Assembly: GCF_949987535.1 (NCBI RefSeq)
Contig: NC_080067.1
Location: 2,542,001 to 2,606,000, forward strand
Length of the DNA stretch: 64,000 bases
Source: Balaenoptera acutorostrata
Lineage: Eukaryota; Chordata; Mammalia; Artiodactyla; Balaenopteridae
Direction of reading: 5' to 3'
The position numbers were made by a program, and so were the translations under genes. This document shows positions 12,203 through 23,802 of this stretch, in pieces; the stretch's first letter is position 1; each line of letters starts with the position of its first letter. The notes below the pieces were generated by a model. That model was not told the origin of the DNA and did no database searches. It saw nothing but the letters and a program-made list of their open reading frames with translations.

Positions 12203-12492
12203 TTTTTTAATTAATTAATTAATTAATTTATGGCTGTGTTGTGTCTTCGTTTCTGTGCGAGGGCTTTCTCCAGTTGTGGCAAGCGGGGGCCACTCTTCAT
12301 CGCGGTGCGCGGGCCTCTCACTATCGTGGCCTCTCTTGTTGCGGAGCACAGGCTCCAGACGCGCAGGTTCAGTAATTGTGGCTCACGGGACCAGTTGCTC
12401 CGCGGCATGTGGGATCTTCCCAGACCAGGGCTCGAACCCGTGTCCCCCGCATTGGCAGGCGGATTCCCAACCACTGCGCCACCAGGGAAGCC
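12203..12492 (-). repeat. CHR SINE (long form)
   Basis: Reverse-oriented, with an (aatt)n-rich tail at 12205-12230. Perfect 14-bp TSD 'ctatgtggtatttt' at 12189-12202 and 12493-12506. Confidence 0.93.
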
Positions 12493-12778
12493 CTATGTGG
12501 TATTTTATTGAGCAGATATATCTTATTTTCAATAATTTCTCTTTCATTAATCAGGGAAAATATTTACATTATTTTCAGACTTTTGAAGCTCACATTCCTT
12601 TTGGCCTAACTTTGCCTAGAAGTGTTATATTCATTGAGTAGAACAGAACACAGTTTCAATGATTTCTTGTGAGAAGTAAATTTTCACTAGTAATTATATC
12701 CTTTAGTCTACCTGTAAATATAATATAGATTAACCATGGAGTAGCCCTCTTCCTTACCTTCAAAAAAGGGCAAAATTG

Positions 12779-13108
12779 TGGGGCTTCCCTGGTGGTGCAG
12801 TGGTTGAGAGTCTGCCTGCCAATGCAGGGGACATGGGTTCGAGCCCTGGTCTGGGAAGATCCCACATGCCGCGGAGCAACTGGGCCTGTGAGCCACAGTT
12901 ACTGAGCCTGCGCGTCTGGAGCCTGTGCTCCGCAACAAGAGAGGCCACGATAGTGAGAGGCCCGCGCACTGCGATGAAGAGTGGCCTCCGCTTGCCGCAA
13001 CTAGAGAAAGCCCTCGCACAGAAACGATGACCCAACACAGCCATAAATAATTAAAAAAAAAAAAAAAAGCAAACCTTTAAAAAAAAAAAATGATGGACAT
13101 TAAAAAAA
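12779..13108 (+). repeat. CHR SINE (young-looking)
   Basis: Body 12779-13048, then an A-rich tail with two extra A runs separated by short unique pieces (gcaaaccttt; tgatggacatt). Perfect 17-bp TSD at 12762-12778 and 13109-13125 (A6 then gggcaaaattg). The intact duplication suggests a comparatively recent insertion. Confidence 0.94.
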
Positions 13109-13125
13109 AAAAAAGGGCAAAATTG

Positions 13126-13817
13126 GATTGAGATTGGTTGTCAGTGCAGAACTTCTGCACGTCATTTCGTTCTTGAAAATTTATCCAAAGAAAGTAAATT
13201 TTTTTAAATGGGGAAAAAAATTCCTTGGATGTAAAAGTTGTTTATTATTTTCTGCACTGATAGAAAAAATAAAAACCACCTACATGCATATGATGGTTTA
13301 CCTCTGCTTTTAAAATATTACACAGAAATTAAAATGATAATTATGAAGGACACATTATAATAGTAAAAGAAAAAAATTATTGTAGAAAGAATTTTAAGTG
13401 CTTTATATAACATAAAGTGAACTGAAAGAAAACAGAAAACTGTTTGAAGAAAGTAGAATTGGATGAGGGAAAGAAAACACGATGCAGGAAGAGAGGTATG
13501 TCTGGAAAATGTTCATTGTAAATCCTGTATTCCAAGCAGACTACAAAGGTACTCTAAGCCTTCCAGGATCCAATGTAGAACGGGAGATGTGATCATCAAA
13601 TGAGTCTCCACGGCCATAAGATAAAAAACTTTTTTTTTTTCTCACTAGGAACATTATTTGGGCTGTAGAAATCAGAAAACATATTTCCCTGGGATGGCTC
13701 ACAAAGGAACACTGTGCAATAGGGCAAGTGCTGTCCTCAGTGACACCCAACAGAGCAACAAGCAACAGCATCCTTTTGTAAAGAAAATCAGAGACCATAA
13801 TTAAAAATCGTTTTTGC
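13126..13817. other. Unassigned intronic sequence
   Basis: No gene or repeat recognised. The 143-codon minus-strand open frame (13541-13972) runs into the neighbouring L1 antisense strand and is not a gene. Confidence 0.45.
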
Positions 13818-14768
13818 AACACAGCAACAAAAAAACAAACAACCCAAATGAAAAAATGGGCAGAAGACCTAAACAGACATTTCTCCAAAGAAGACATACA
13901 GACGGCCAATAGACATATGCAAAGATGCTCAACATCTCTAATTACTAGAGACACTAGAGAAACGCAAATCAAAACTACAGTGAGGTATCACCTCACACCG
14001 GTTAGAATGGGCATCATTAAAATATCTACAAATAACAAATGATGGAGAGGGTGTGGAGAAAAGGGAACCCTCCTGCACTGTTGGTGGGAATGTAAATTGA
14101 TGCAGCCACTTTGAGGAACAGTATGGAGGTTTCTCAGAAAACTAAAAATAGAACTACCATATGGTCCAGCAATCCCATTCCTGGGCATATATCCAGACAA
14201 AACCATAATTCAAAAAGATACATGCACCCCAATGTTCACAGCAGCACTATTCACAATAGCCAAGACATGGGAACAACCTAAATGTCCTTTGACAGATGAA
14301 TGAATAAAGAAGATGTGGTATATACATACAATGAAATATTACTCACCCATAAAAGAAGGAAATAACGTCATTTGCAGCAACATGGATGCAACTAGAGATT
14401 ATCATACTAAGTGAAGTCAGACAGAGAAAGACAAATACCATACGACATCACTGTATGTGGAATTGAAAATTGACACAAATGAAACTATCTACAAAACAGA
14501 AACATATTCACAGACACAGAGAACAGACTGGTGGTTGCCAAGGGGGAGGGGGTTGGGGGAGGGCTGGAGTGGGAGGTGGGGGTGAGCAGATGCAAACTAT
14601 TACATAGAGGATGGATACACAACAGGGTCCTACTGCAGAGCACAGGGAACTATATTCAATATCCGGAAAAGAATATGAAAAAGAATGTATATATATGTGT
14701 AACTGAATCACTTTGCTGTACAGCAGTAATTAACACAACATTGTAAATCAACTATACTTCAATAAAAG
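13818..14768 (+). mobile_element. 5'-truncated L1 (ORF2 C-terminus and 3'UTR)
   Basis: Sense orientation. It begins in the ORF2 C-terminal region ('[20 protein letters not shown]'), passes the 'TPVRMGIIK' block, and ends in the 3'UTR 'caactatacttcaataaaa'. A possible weak TSD (10/12) lies at 13806-13817 and 14769-14780. The 3'UTR has a G-rich run at 14540-14585. Multiple frame breaks are present. Confidence 0.92.
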
Positions 14769-14780
14769 AATTGATTTTGC

Positions 14781-15139
14781 TTTATGACTACAATTATATA
14801 AAATTATGTATGCATATGGGCTAAGACCAAAATGAAAGTGAGGAAAATAACTATAGTTTAATTTTCTAGAGTTACATTTAGATAAATTACATTCTGATAC
14901 ATTGTGATATCCCAATATTGGGACATTTATGAACTATTTCTATTCTATAAATGCATTCATTAAAATAAATTGCAGGCTATTGTATCTAATAATAAACATG
15001 ATAAAATAATCTGTCATAATGGCTAATATCTAACTATATTTATTGTAAAACTAGTCCCTGAAAACATAGCTTACTCCATAAAATCACTGACCAATAGTTT
15101 TTAAACAATCACATTGATTTCTACCAATCAAAATCTTTT
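14781..15139. other. Unassigned AT-rich sequence
   Basis: No gene or repeat recognised between the L1 and the next SINE. Confidence 0.45.
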
Positions 15140-15154
15140 AAAAAGGTGGCAGGA

Positions 15155-15435
15155 GGGGCTTCCCTGGTGGCGCAGTGGTTTAGAATCTGCCTGCCAATGC
15201 AGGGGACACAGGTTCGAGCCCTGGTCTGGGAAGATCCCACGTGCCGCGGAGCAACTAGGCCCGTGAGCCACAATTACTGAGCCTGCGCGTCTGGAGCCTG
15301 TGCTCCGCAACAAGAGAGGCCGCGACAGTGAGAGGCCCGCGCACCGCGATGAAGAGTGGTCCCCGCTCGCCGCAACTGGAGAAAGCCCTCGCACAGAAAC
15401 GAAGACCCAACACAGCCAAAAATAAAATAAAGAAA
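15155..15435 (+). repeat. CHR SINE (long form)
   Basis: Starts 'ggggcttccctggtggcgca' and ends in an (aaata)n tail. Perfect 15-bp TSD 'aaaaaggtggcagga' at 15140-15154 and 15436-15450. The antisense strand holds the recurrent SINE-derived open frame of about 88 codons. Confidence 0.95.
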
Positions 15436-15450
15436 AAAAAGGTGGCAGGA

Positions 15451-16190
15451 AATCTGGAGAATAATTAGCTTATGAGGAGCCCCAAGAGGCTACAGTGCTT
15501 CACTTGTTTGGTCTAGAAGTTATTTTACTATGAGAGGTTATTCAGTTGTACTTAAAGCATCATATGAAAACCTTTTCTAATTCGTGTTCTGATATTTACC
15601 AAGTCATTGGGCAAAGATACTACCTTTATGTTCCATAAGCTCCAAAGATGAAGAATTATGTAAATATTAGATTTGGAGCATTCAAAGTTCACCGTCATTC
15701 CTGCTCTTCCAGAATAACTGCTGTGACTCTGTAGTGTGTCAACACTCAATCTCTTTCCCTAAAAGACTCCACATTCTCCCCCCACCTTCTTTTTCTCCAC
15801 ATCCCCTCCCTTCCTTGCCTGCTTTACATTAAAGGAAAACCTATACATCAGCAAATTCACAGGATTCCTTGACCATGCAATCAGAGACAACATGGGAAAC
15901 TTTTTCCCCAAAGATTTAATTTGTCGTCAAAGTGCACTACTGTGCCTTGTTACCCTGGATTATAAATATTCTAATCTCCACTGAGAGGCTGTAATTTAGG
16001 AACACAGAATTCCTGGTTCAGGAGGTATGGTTTCAAGTCCTTGCATAGACGGTATAAACTTAAAAGTGTCTTCCCAATGCAAGTTACTTAGTTACTGCTC
16101 AGCTTTAGTTACTGTAACACGATCCAGCAAAGTGGTTTAAAAGCTCAATATGGATCTTTTCCTTTATTCCCCTATGTGCTTTGGAATAAA
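15451..16190. other. Unassigned intronic sequence
   Basis: Nothing gene-like or clearly repetitive was seen. Confidence 0.4.
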
Positions 16191-16199
16191 AATTCATAG

Positions 16200-16400
16200 T
16201 CATCCATTTTTGGATTCTTTCCTTCATTCAACAAAATCAGGGAGAATCTCCCTGGTAAAAGGCATCGTCCAAGTGAAGTTGGCAGTAATGTAGGTCTTAC
16301 CCTCAACAAGCTGACAATTTCATGGGAGGGAATAAATGTTTAAACCACTGACCACATTATAAGGGTAAACAATCAAAATTCTTCATTGGAGACATAAAAC
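16200..16400 (+). repeat. L2-like fragment
   Basis: 'ttccttcattcaacaaaatc' then 'ttaccctcaacaagctgaca' follow the L2 order (a (att)n start, 'ccctgccctcaaggagctcaca'). Highly diverged. Confidence 0.45.
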
Positions 16401-17745
16401 TCATGTGGTGAGAGTCCAGAGGAAGTAAAGATGAATTCTGAGGGGAATTTTCATTGAAAAGAGGAGAGTATTATCCCACAAGCAATGTCTGGGTATTTAT
16501 TACCATGTTCGCACCAGCACTGTGAGTGACAGGGTCTATATGAGAAATACGACTGTCTGGGGCTTTTCAAATTCTCCCCTTTGACTCATTCACTGGACTA
16601 AAATGCCCCTTTAACTCACGAGAGAGACGTAAAAGTTATGCTACGGTATCAAATACATGCCCACAACCTCCCAGTAACCTAACACTTACAGAATTCGTCT
16701 TGTCTACTGTAAGCTCGGATGTGGGGAGAGAAAGAAGAGGGGGGGAAGATGGACAAGGACCCCAACACAAGTCCACGCAAACCAACCAGTTGTCTCCAGG
16801 GAATTAATTGATTCTGACTCAATTTATCACATGTTTCTGAACCGGATTTTTTTTGTTTGTTTGATGGCACATTTGGCAACATCGTAAAAACTCCAAGTCC
16901 CAAGTGATTAGACAGGAATCACTTCTGTAAATTATTTATAACTATTGCTGATGTGAGCTCATTCTGAACAGCGAGTGACAGAAGTAGCCAAGGACAAAGG
17001 AAAAAAAAAAAAAAGCCTGGGGGTGGGGATAAGGTCCTTTTCACTTTGAGATGCTTCTCAGGAAGGGCCATCATTTATCATCTGAAGCTAGAAGATGGCC
17101 GTCATTAACAGACTGGAATTAATTCAGCATACTTCAAGGAATCACCCGGCAGTCTCTTTTTCATTTGCCTGTTAAAGAAACGCATTCCTTAGTCGAGCAG
17201 TTGAAGCTTTCCGTGAAAAAATGTGGCACACTCTGACCTCAGAGAGAACTTGCCAGTTAAACATCTCCTGCTGTGCTATGTAATGCAAGACCCATAATAA
17301 GATTAGGAAACACTTCATATTTCCCACCCCCCAAAAAACCACCACCACTGACATTTTGTAGCAAATATCAGTACCTTGATGACCACACAAAAGAAGGCAA
17401 TATCATTTGGAAACACATAAAGCATCTCCTCCCATTGTGTCTTTGTTGAATGTGTGGGTCTGGGGGATGGTATTGGAAGGGGAGGGCAAGGGGGTGTGGG
17501 AGTATATGTATTGATTATCCCTTCCTTGATCCAAAGAAGATTAATCCAACTGAGGGAAACACAGCCATAAATCCATCTGCTTCTGCTGAGGTAGTTTTTC
17601 TTCCATGAAGAAGAGTCTTAGTTCTAGATACTATTATTTTCCATTTCCACTTTTTCTTCAAGTTCTTCATACTCCTCCTCTTCCCCCAACCCCTTGCCTC
17701 CCTATCAATCAACTGACGTACAATGAGGGAGAAACTGAGCCTGAT
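16400..17745. other. Unassigned intronic sequence
   Basis: No exon recognised. A DR5-like retinoic acid response element candidate lies at 17234-17250 (listed separately). Confidence 0.4.
17234..17250 (-). promoter_or_regulatory. DR5-like RAR/RXR site (candidate)
   Basis: On the minus strand it reads AGTTCT-ctctg-AGGTCA: one perfect and one near-perfect (last base off) nuclear receptor half site as a direct repeat spaced by five. DR5 is the classic RAR/RXR spacing. A single site with one mismatch is expected by chance in DNA of this length, so this is only a candidate. Confidence 0.25.
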
Positions 17746-17749
17746 TGAG

Positions 17750-17945
17750 GCCCCATGCAATGGACCTTCCATGCAAGCTTCCCTTCAGTCCTCACGCTGG
17801 CCCTACTTCCTGGCAGGTAAGATGGGCAGAGCCATGCCAAGAGAACAGTGAGAGGAGAGGGGATTTAGCCAAGAGTTACACAGCTGGGTCCCAGTGGGGG
17901 TTTTTCTGGTTCCAAAGTCTACACTTTTAACTATGCTGCTCTACA
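17750..17945 (+). repeat. MIR SINE
   Basis: The block 'tttagccaagagttacacag', then 'ctgggtcccagtgggg', then 'tctggttccaaagtctacac...ctatgctgct' is the MIR 3' half pattern ('aaggtcacacagctagtaagtgg...ccagagtctgtgctcttaaccactacgctatactgcct'). Confidence 0.75.
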
Positions 17946-19135
17946 TTTTTCTATAACCTGGTGTCTGTTGGCACTGACTCAAAATTAGTCCGTGAGGGAA
18001 AATCCTGTTCCTTTGGCTCCTTGGGTATTTGTCAGGAGAGTATAACCTCAAATTCATGGCTTCTTAAGGCTTACAAAAATCCTTGGATGAAGAAAATACT
18101 TTTCATGGAGAATTGCCTGAAGGCTATGAAGACCATTTTTTAAAAAAATCTTGACACGTTAATATTTATTTTTGGGTTAAGTTCAGATTGAGAGAGAGCT
18201 ATATGTACCTGGAGACTTTTCTTGGGACTCCCGCAGGGACCCGCTTTCGCAGACTGAACTTTGGAATGATTAATTTGGCCTGTACTGAGGGATGTTATTA
18301 AAAACACAAACACACATAAACAGAGTCAGATTTACTGTGTCGTTGGCCTGAGCTGGCGGTACAGTTGTGCGTGTTCTCTGGATGGCTGGGTAACTTCATG
18401 TTACGAACCTATCAGCCATGTGACTGTGTGGACAGTCTTCTTGGGACAGGCTTTTAGGTCATCTGGGCAACATTTATTATCTGCCTTGTAGGACGCACTT
18501 TAATGCACTGGCCTCAAATTGGTTTCAACCCATTTCCCTCATACTTATTTTCTCTTTCCCCAAATGTACTCCTTTACCATTCTAAAAAGTGGTGTGTATG
18601 CTTTTTTGTAAGTTATAAAATTTATTTTCCTCAATGAAATAGGGCATACGTAAATAAATTAATTAAAAAATACCTCGCATTTGCTGTTGAAAAAATAAGA
18701 TAACATTTATAGTTTCTCACATAAGTGATAATTATGATTTTATAAGATTCTATAAGACAGCAACACTGATAACAATTACAATATATCTGGAGTCTACGAA
18801 AACAGAAGTGGCCTTCTGCATCGATGGAGTACACGGCTACCGTATGATAAAACTTTGAAGAAGCTGATAGAATAACTTTCCTATTCCAAAATATCTCTTT
18901 GGAAATTCTACCGCTGCTGAGTTAGGATCTTAAATGAAAAGTTACTATTTCAAAATGCAAATGTCCCTGTGAAGGGTTAATTCCTTGGAAATGGAATCAG
19001 GCATGAATATCTTTAATGTGATACTCAGCTCTGGGAGGAAAAGGATGGTAATTTAGGTGGGAGATTTGTTTCAGTTGAGTACAATTGAAGTAGCTCAATA
19101 GAAGGTCTCCTTTCTTTTATTTTAATTAATTCCCC
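17946..19135. other. Unassigned intronic sequence
   Basis: About 1.2 kb without a recognised element or exon. Confidence 0.4.
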
Positions 19136-19139
19136 AAGT

Positions 19140-19290
19140 TGTCATTTAATGCATTCATTCACAGAACCAACATTTAGTGGGTACTTACTATGTGTCAAGG
19201 ACTTGGCAGTGAGGATATGATAGTAAGCGAGACAGTCCTGACCCTGAATAAAGTTAAAGAAAACATCACAGATAATCCCATGACCAGCAA
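19140..19290 (+). repeat. L2 3' end
   Basis: 'gcattcattcacagaaccaa', 'gggtacttactatgtgtcaa' and 'agtcctgaccctgaataaag' follow the L2 3' sequence order. Confidence 0.7.
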
Positions 19291-19509
19291 TAAATACTAT
19301 AAATATGCTCCCCAGACTTTGTCCTGAACTCACATAGATACCTCCATACATATACAATATATACCTGTTAAAAAGTAGAAGAATATTAAGTATTAATATT
19401 TAAAACAATTCTATTAAGTCTGTAACTTGTCTTCCCCATTGAACATTTTCCTGTCAATATATTAATTTCTCCATCAACATTTAAAAGGGCTGCTTATTAT
19501 TTTTATTCT

Positions 19510-19990
19510 CTCTATATTTTAATGTCACTTTTTATTAGGCATGAAGATTGTGCCAGTTTTTTTTTTAATTATAAACAAGTCTGTGCTAATATCTGTGTTC
19601 TCCCAAGCACACTGAAACATTTATTTCTTATGAATAAATTCACAGCAGCAAAAACGCAAAGCCATTGGTATGAATATTTTAAGGCCCTTGTCATTTACTG
19701 CAAAATTATTCCATAGAAAAGATATATCAATTTTCATTCTCACCATCAAGGCTGCATATAAGTATTCATTTCTCTATAGCCTGAGTAACAAAGGGAATCT
19801 TTCTTTTAAATCTTTGCCTTCTCATAACAAGAAATAAAATCTTAATTTGCATTTCTTTAAAAATTTGCATTCATACAATTACTTGGAAGACTGAAAATTT
19901 AAAAATATTATTATTGGCCATTTGCCTTTTTTGGTAACATGTGAATTTTCTGCTCAAGGCTATTGCCATTTTTCTTCACTTTTCCTTTCT
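19510..19990 (-). repeat. Ancient L1 3' fragment
   Basis: On the plus strand it reads like the reverse complement of an old L1 3' region ('ataaacaagtctgtgctaat', 'aaaattattccatagaaaag', 'ttctcaccatcaaggctgca'). Strongly diverged; subfamily not assigned. Confidence 0.5.
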
Positions 19991-20099
19991 CCTGTCTGTT
20001 TCTAACACATGAAGGATATAGTCATAGCTTTTATCTTTTTAATGTGCACTTAATAACTACAAAAATAAATGTAACATATATGTATATTGTATAAAGCAT

Positions 20100-20830
20100 A
20101 TTAGTAAGATGAATATTTAGGAATTAGAACTCTATCACTTCAGTTGCATCCACCACGTGGGTCCTTGCCTACCCCGTCCACTTGCCTATCCCATTTAACA
20201 CCAGGAGAAATCTGTTATCTTGAATTTGGTCTTTATTATTCTCTTGATTTCTTAATGTACAGTTTTATTACAAACATATAGTTTTTCTAAACAATGTTTC
20301 TTATAGATTTATAAAAATGTTAGCATCCTGTATGTAGCCTTGAAGAATTTGCTTTTTTACTTAATATTATGTTTCTATGATCTATCCGTGTTGTTGCCTA
20401 TAACTTCATTTTCATTGATGAAAACTATTGAATTTAGTGAAATATGCATTTGTCTGCTCATAGATATTTGGATGGTATCCAATTCTTACAATTTATGAAC
20501 AGCGCTACGATGACCATTCTTAAACATGAATCCTGGTATTTCTGTTAAAGAGCTTCTCTAGGATAGTACCTAGAGACAAATTGCTTGGTCACAGGAAATC
20601 TGAATATTACATTTTATAGGATAGCACTAAGCCATTTTCAAGATAATTACACTAATTTAGACTCTCACCAGCAATATATCTCAGAGTATCTGTTGATCGA
20701 CATTCTACCTAACACTTGGTATTGTCATCACACTTCTTAATTTTTGCAACTTAAAGGATATAAAATCACCTTGCAAGGTGGTCTTGATTTGCATTTTCTT
20801 AATTACCAATGTGAGATTGATATGGGTCAT
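20100..20830 (-). repeat. Ancient L1 3' fragment
   Basis: Reverse-oriented old L1: 'tctatgatctatccgtgttg', 'catttgtctgctcatagata', 'tagactctcaccagcaatat' and 'ggtcttgatttgcattttct' are the decayed counterparts of the ORF2 C-terminal and 3' blocks seen in the younger L1s of this window. Confidence 0.65.
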
Positions 20831-22040
20831 CTGAATTATTTTTTTAGTAAAAATGAAGTTTACTGACTATGTCTGGTTTGGATTATTTGTCTTTTTCTTT
20901 CGATGTACAAGGTCTTTCCATATTCTTTGTATATTCTGTCTCTGCTGGTTGTGTGTGCAACTGGAGTGCTGGATCCCCAGCAACAAGCCTTGTCTTTTCC
21001 ATTCCTCCACAGCACTTCTCTGCTTGCCCACTTCTGGACACACTTCTCTGTTTTCCATTCTCAAAAAAATTGTGACAGGTGCTAAAGAGATGTTAACCTT
21101 TGCAGCCATATTTATTTAATGTATATTTACTTAAACCTACCAGGGGAATTCAGAATCGAACAAGACAACATTAATAGTGGCACATGCATACTTTGATTTG
21201 TTACTTGGCTTTGGTTCTGGAATAAGACTTCTTGTGAAGAAGAAATGAAAGACAAATACTGGAATTGCCTCTAGGAGGTCAGGGCAGGGGTCAGGGATGG
21301 TGTGAAGTCCCTTCATGTCTCAAAGACTGCCATCAGAACCCAAGGAAATCCCTGTTTTGTCAAATATTCCATCAAGCCATTCTGATAAAAGAGGTTTACT
21401 AAGTATAGGAAGGGTAACTTTCTTTTTAAGCATGTGGTCATCATGACGTGCTATTTACTTGTGTAAAATGTCAAGATTAATTTTTTTCTTTAGGTATTTA
21501 TGTTGGATTGGTCAACTTCATAACCATTAAGCAAGTAACATTAGAGTAACTTGGTATTAATAGAAGCAAAACCAACATGGTTGAGAAATGTACGTTATTA
21601 TCAACATCACAGAAATTAAATCAAGCATTATTAGAGATTATTTATAGAGACAGAGTGACCTGCAGAGCCTGCAGCCCCTGGAGGAGAGGAGGGCTCAGCG
21701 TTCAACCTCAGATGCACATGCGTTTCTCAGATGTGAACTCTTTGTGATAAATACACATTACTCCGCAGGCCATGGTTACTCATGAAAAAGAGTCCTTTCC
21801 CATACCCAAACTCAAGACTACCTCCTGGAGAATTCTGAAATTTAAAGGAAAATCTTGGCAAGGTATAAACTCTGTGAAGTGAAAACTTCCGTAGGCCTAA
21901 TATAGATTGTAAAGAATATGGAAAAGTACATGTGTATGTAAAAACAACCTTTGCATTTAGGAAGCAATTCTTAGAATGAACAGTTGATGAAATGACAGTC
22001 CTGTGACAACAAAGGATTTTGCTTATAAGTGGACAGATTC
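20831..22040. other. Unassigned intronic sequence
   Basis: Overlapping short open frames at 20853-21119 in several frames show no domain. No repeat recognised. Confidence 0.4.
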
Positions 22041-22044
22041 TGAC

Positions 22045-22260
22045 TGCAGAGCACAGGTAAGGATAATAACTGTTATTATATACTGAGTTTTTACTGTTCT
22101 AGCACTGTTATAAGTAGTTTACATGTATCAGTTGATGGCAATCTCATCATATCCCTTTGAAGGAACTGTTATTATCCTGATTTTACAGACCAGGAAGCTG
22201 AAACACAGGTTAAAAAACCTGTTCAAGGACACAGATGGGGTCTGGAAATAACAAACTCTC
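22045..22260 (+). repeat. MIR SINE
   Basis: 'agtttttactgttctagcac', 'aatctcatcatatccctttg', 'ttattatcctgattttacag' and 'ggaagctgaaacacaggtta' are in MIR order. Confidence 0.85.
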
Positions 22261-22261
22261 T

Positions 22262-23635
22262 AGCTCCATTTCTACTACTCTCCTGTACCATCCCCCCAAT
22301 TATCTGCATTAATACCATTTTTAGTTCAACGAGATGAACCTTTCCTAATCCGTAGTTTTGTCTTCGACTGTTGCCCCTAGAGGTAAGGGGAAGTCTCTGA
22401 AGAGAACACAGTGTGACATGCGATTCACCACAAAGTAATGGCTACATAGCTTACTGCTGTCATCAGTACCCACAGGGCACTGTCCTTGTCCCCAAAATAC
22501 CCAGCTTACGGGCACTGGGCAAAATTATCTTAACATTAAATTAACAGGATGCATTCTCATTGGAAACTGGTCATTCCCATCAAACAGTACAATGGCTTTA
22601 TTTAGATTTTGGCAACAAACTGAAACAAAAAAACCTCTATATGTACAGATTTTCATATTATTAAATTTGACTCATCTTATGACACAAAAAGACAGAGACC
22701 CAGGTACCCACTTCACTGAAGGCAAAGTTTACCAGGGAAGAGTTTTGTGAGGTTTGGAAGCCTTAAGTAAAGCTTAGACGTGATGTAGCTTTAGGTGGTC
22801 TCAAAACAATTTAGAAAGGTTTTTGGCTACAAGAAACTAAAAAAATCTCAGATGTGGAGAACGAATAGAGGTAGATGTACAGAGTACAGAACTAACTGTA
22901 TGACAAAACTAGCTCCAAGGATAAAAAAGGAGTGTATTATTGAAGGAAGGGTGCCAGGGGCTGGACGGGAAGTCACTCAAATTTTCCTGTTCAAAGAGGG
23001 AGAAGCCACTAAGAATTCCAGAAGGTTAGACAAAGTCAATTAGATTTATAGCTCACAAATACTGAAGGGGGACTGCCAGGTAGCCAACAAAGTGATGTTC
23101 AAGATAATAAAGAACCAATCATGATAATGATAAGATCACTGCTACCAGTAGCCTCCCAATGACTGGAACTTGAAGTATGGTCTTGAAATAAGAATGACTT
23201 TTCTGGAGACTCTCACAGACTCCAATATGACCGTGATGGGCAGAGTTTTGAGGGAAAGGCTTTAAAAGTAAGAGCAAAATGAATATTAAGGAAGACTCAT
23301 GGGGGTTATAAAAGAGGGTGCGGGGTTTGGCATCCGAGGAAAAGACCAAAAGAGAGCAAAAAGGCATAGAGAGAAATTCATTGAAAACATTGTGCCTCAA
23401 GACCATGGACTTGTAGCTGCCAGAATCAAGAGAGATTGGCTATGAAGGGAAAAAAAAATACTTGCCTAAAATAGTATTCATTAGTTCAAGTCAACGGAGC
23501 CATATAATGCAGGAAAAGAAAGTCATTGTAAGGATAAAATTATGAGAAAATAGCTGAATTACTAGACATTTTTAGAGGGGGGGAAAAATCAAAAGCATAG
23601 TTTTTCCTTCTTCGGTGGTAGGAAGGCACAGTTAG
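22262..23635. other. Unassigned intronic sequence
   Basis: About 1.4 kb with no recognised gene or repeat. Confidence 0.4.
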
Positions 23636-23802
23636 GGTTCCCAGTAGTTTCCTACGGCTGCTATAACAAAGCGTCATAAACAGTTCTGGAGGCTAGAAGT
23701 CCAAAATCAAGGTGCCAGCAGGGTTGCTTCCTTCTGAAGGCTGTAAGGGAGAATCTCTTCCATGCCTTCCCCTGAGCTTCTGGTGGTTTATTGGTAATAT
23801 AT

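Noticed and set aside
13541..13972. 143-codon minus-strand open frame
   Set aside because: Half of it is the antisense of a truncated L1; not a gene.
21276..21293. AGGTCA and GGGTCA half sites in a row
   Set aside because: Spacing is six, not a standard RAR/RXR spacing; likely chance.
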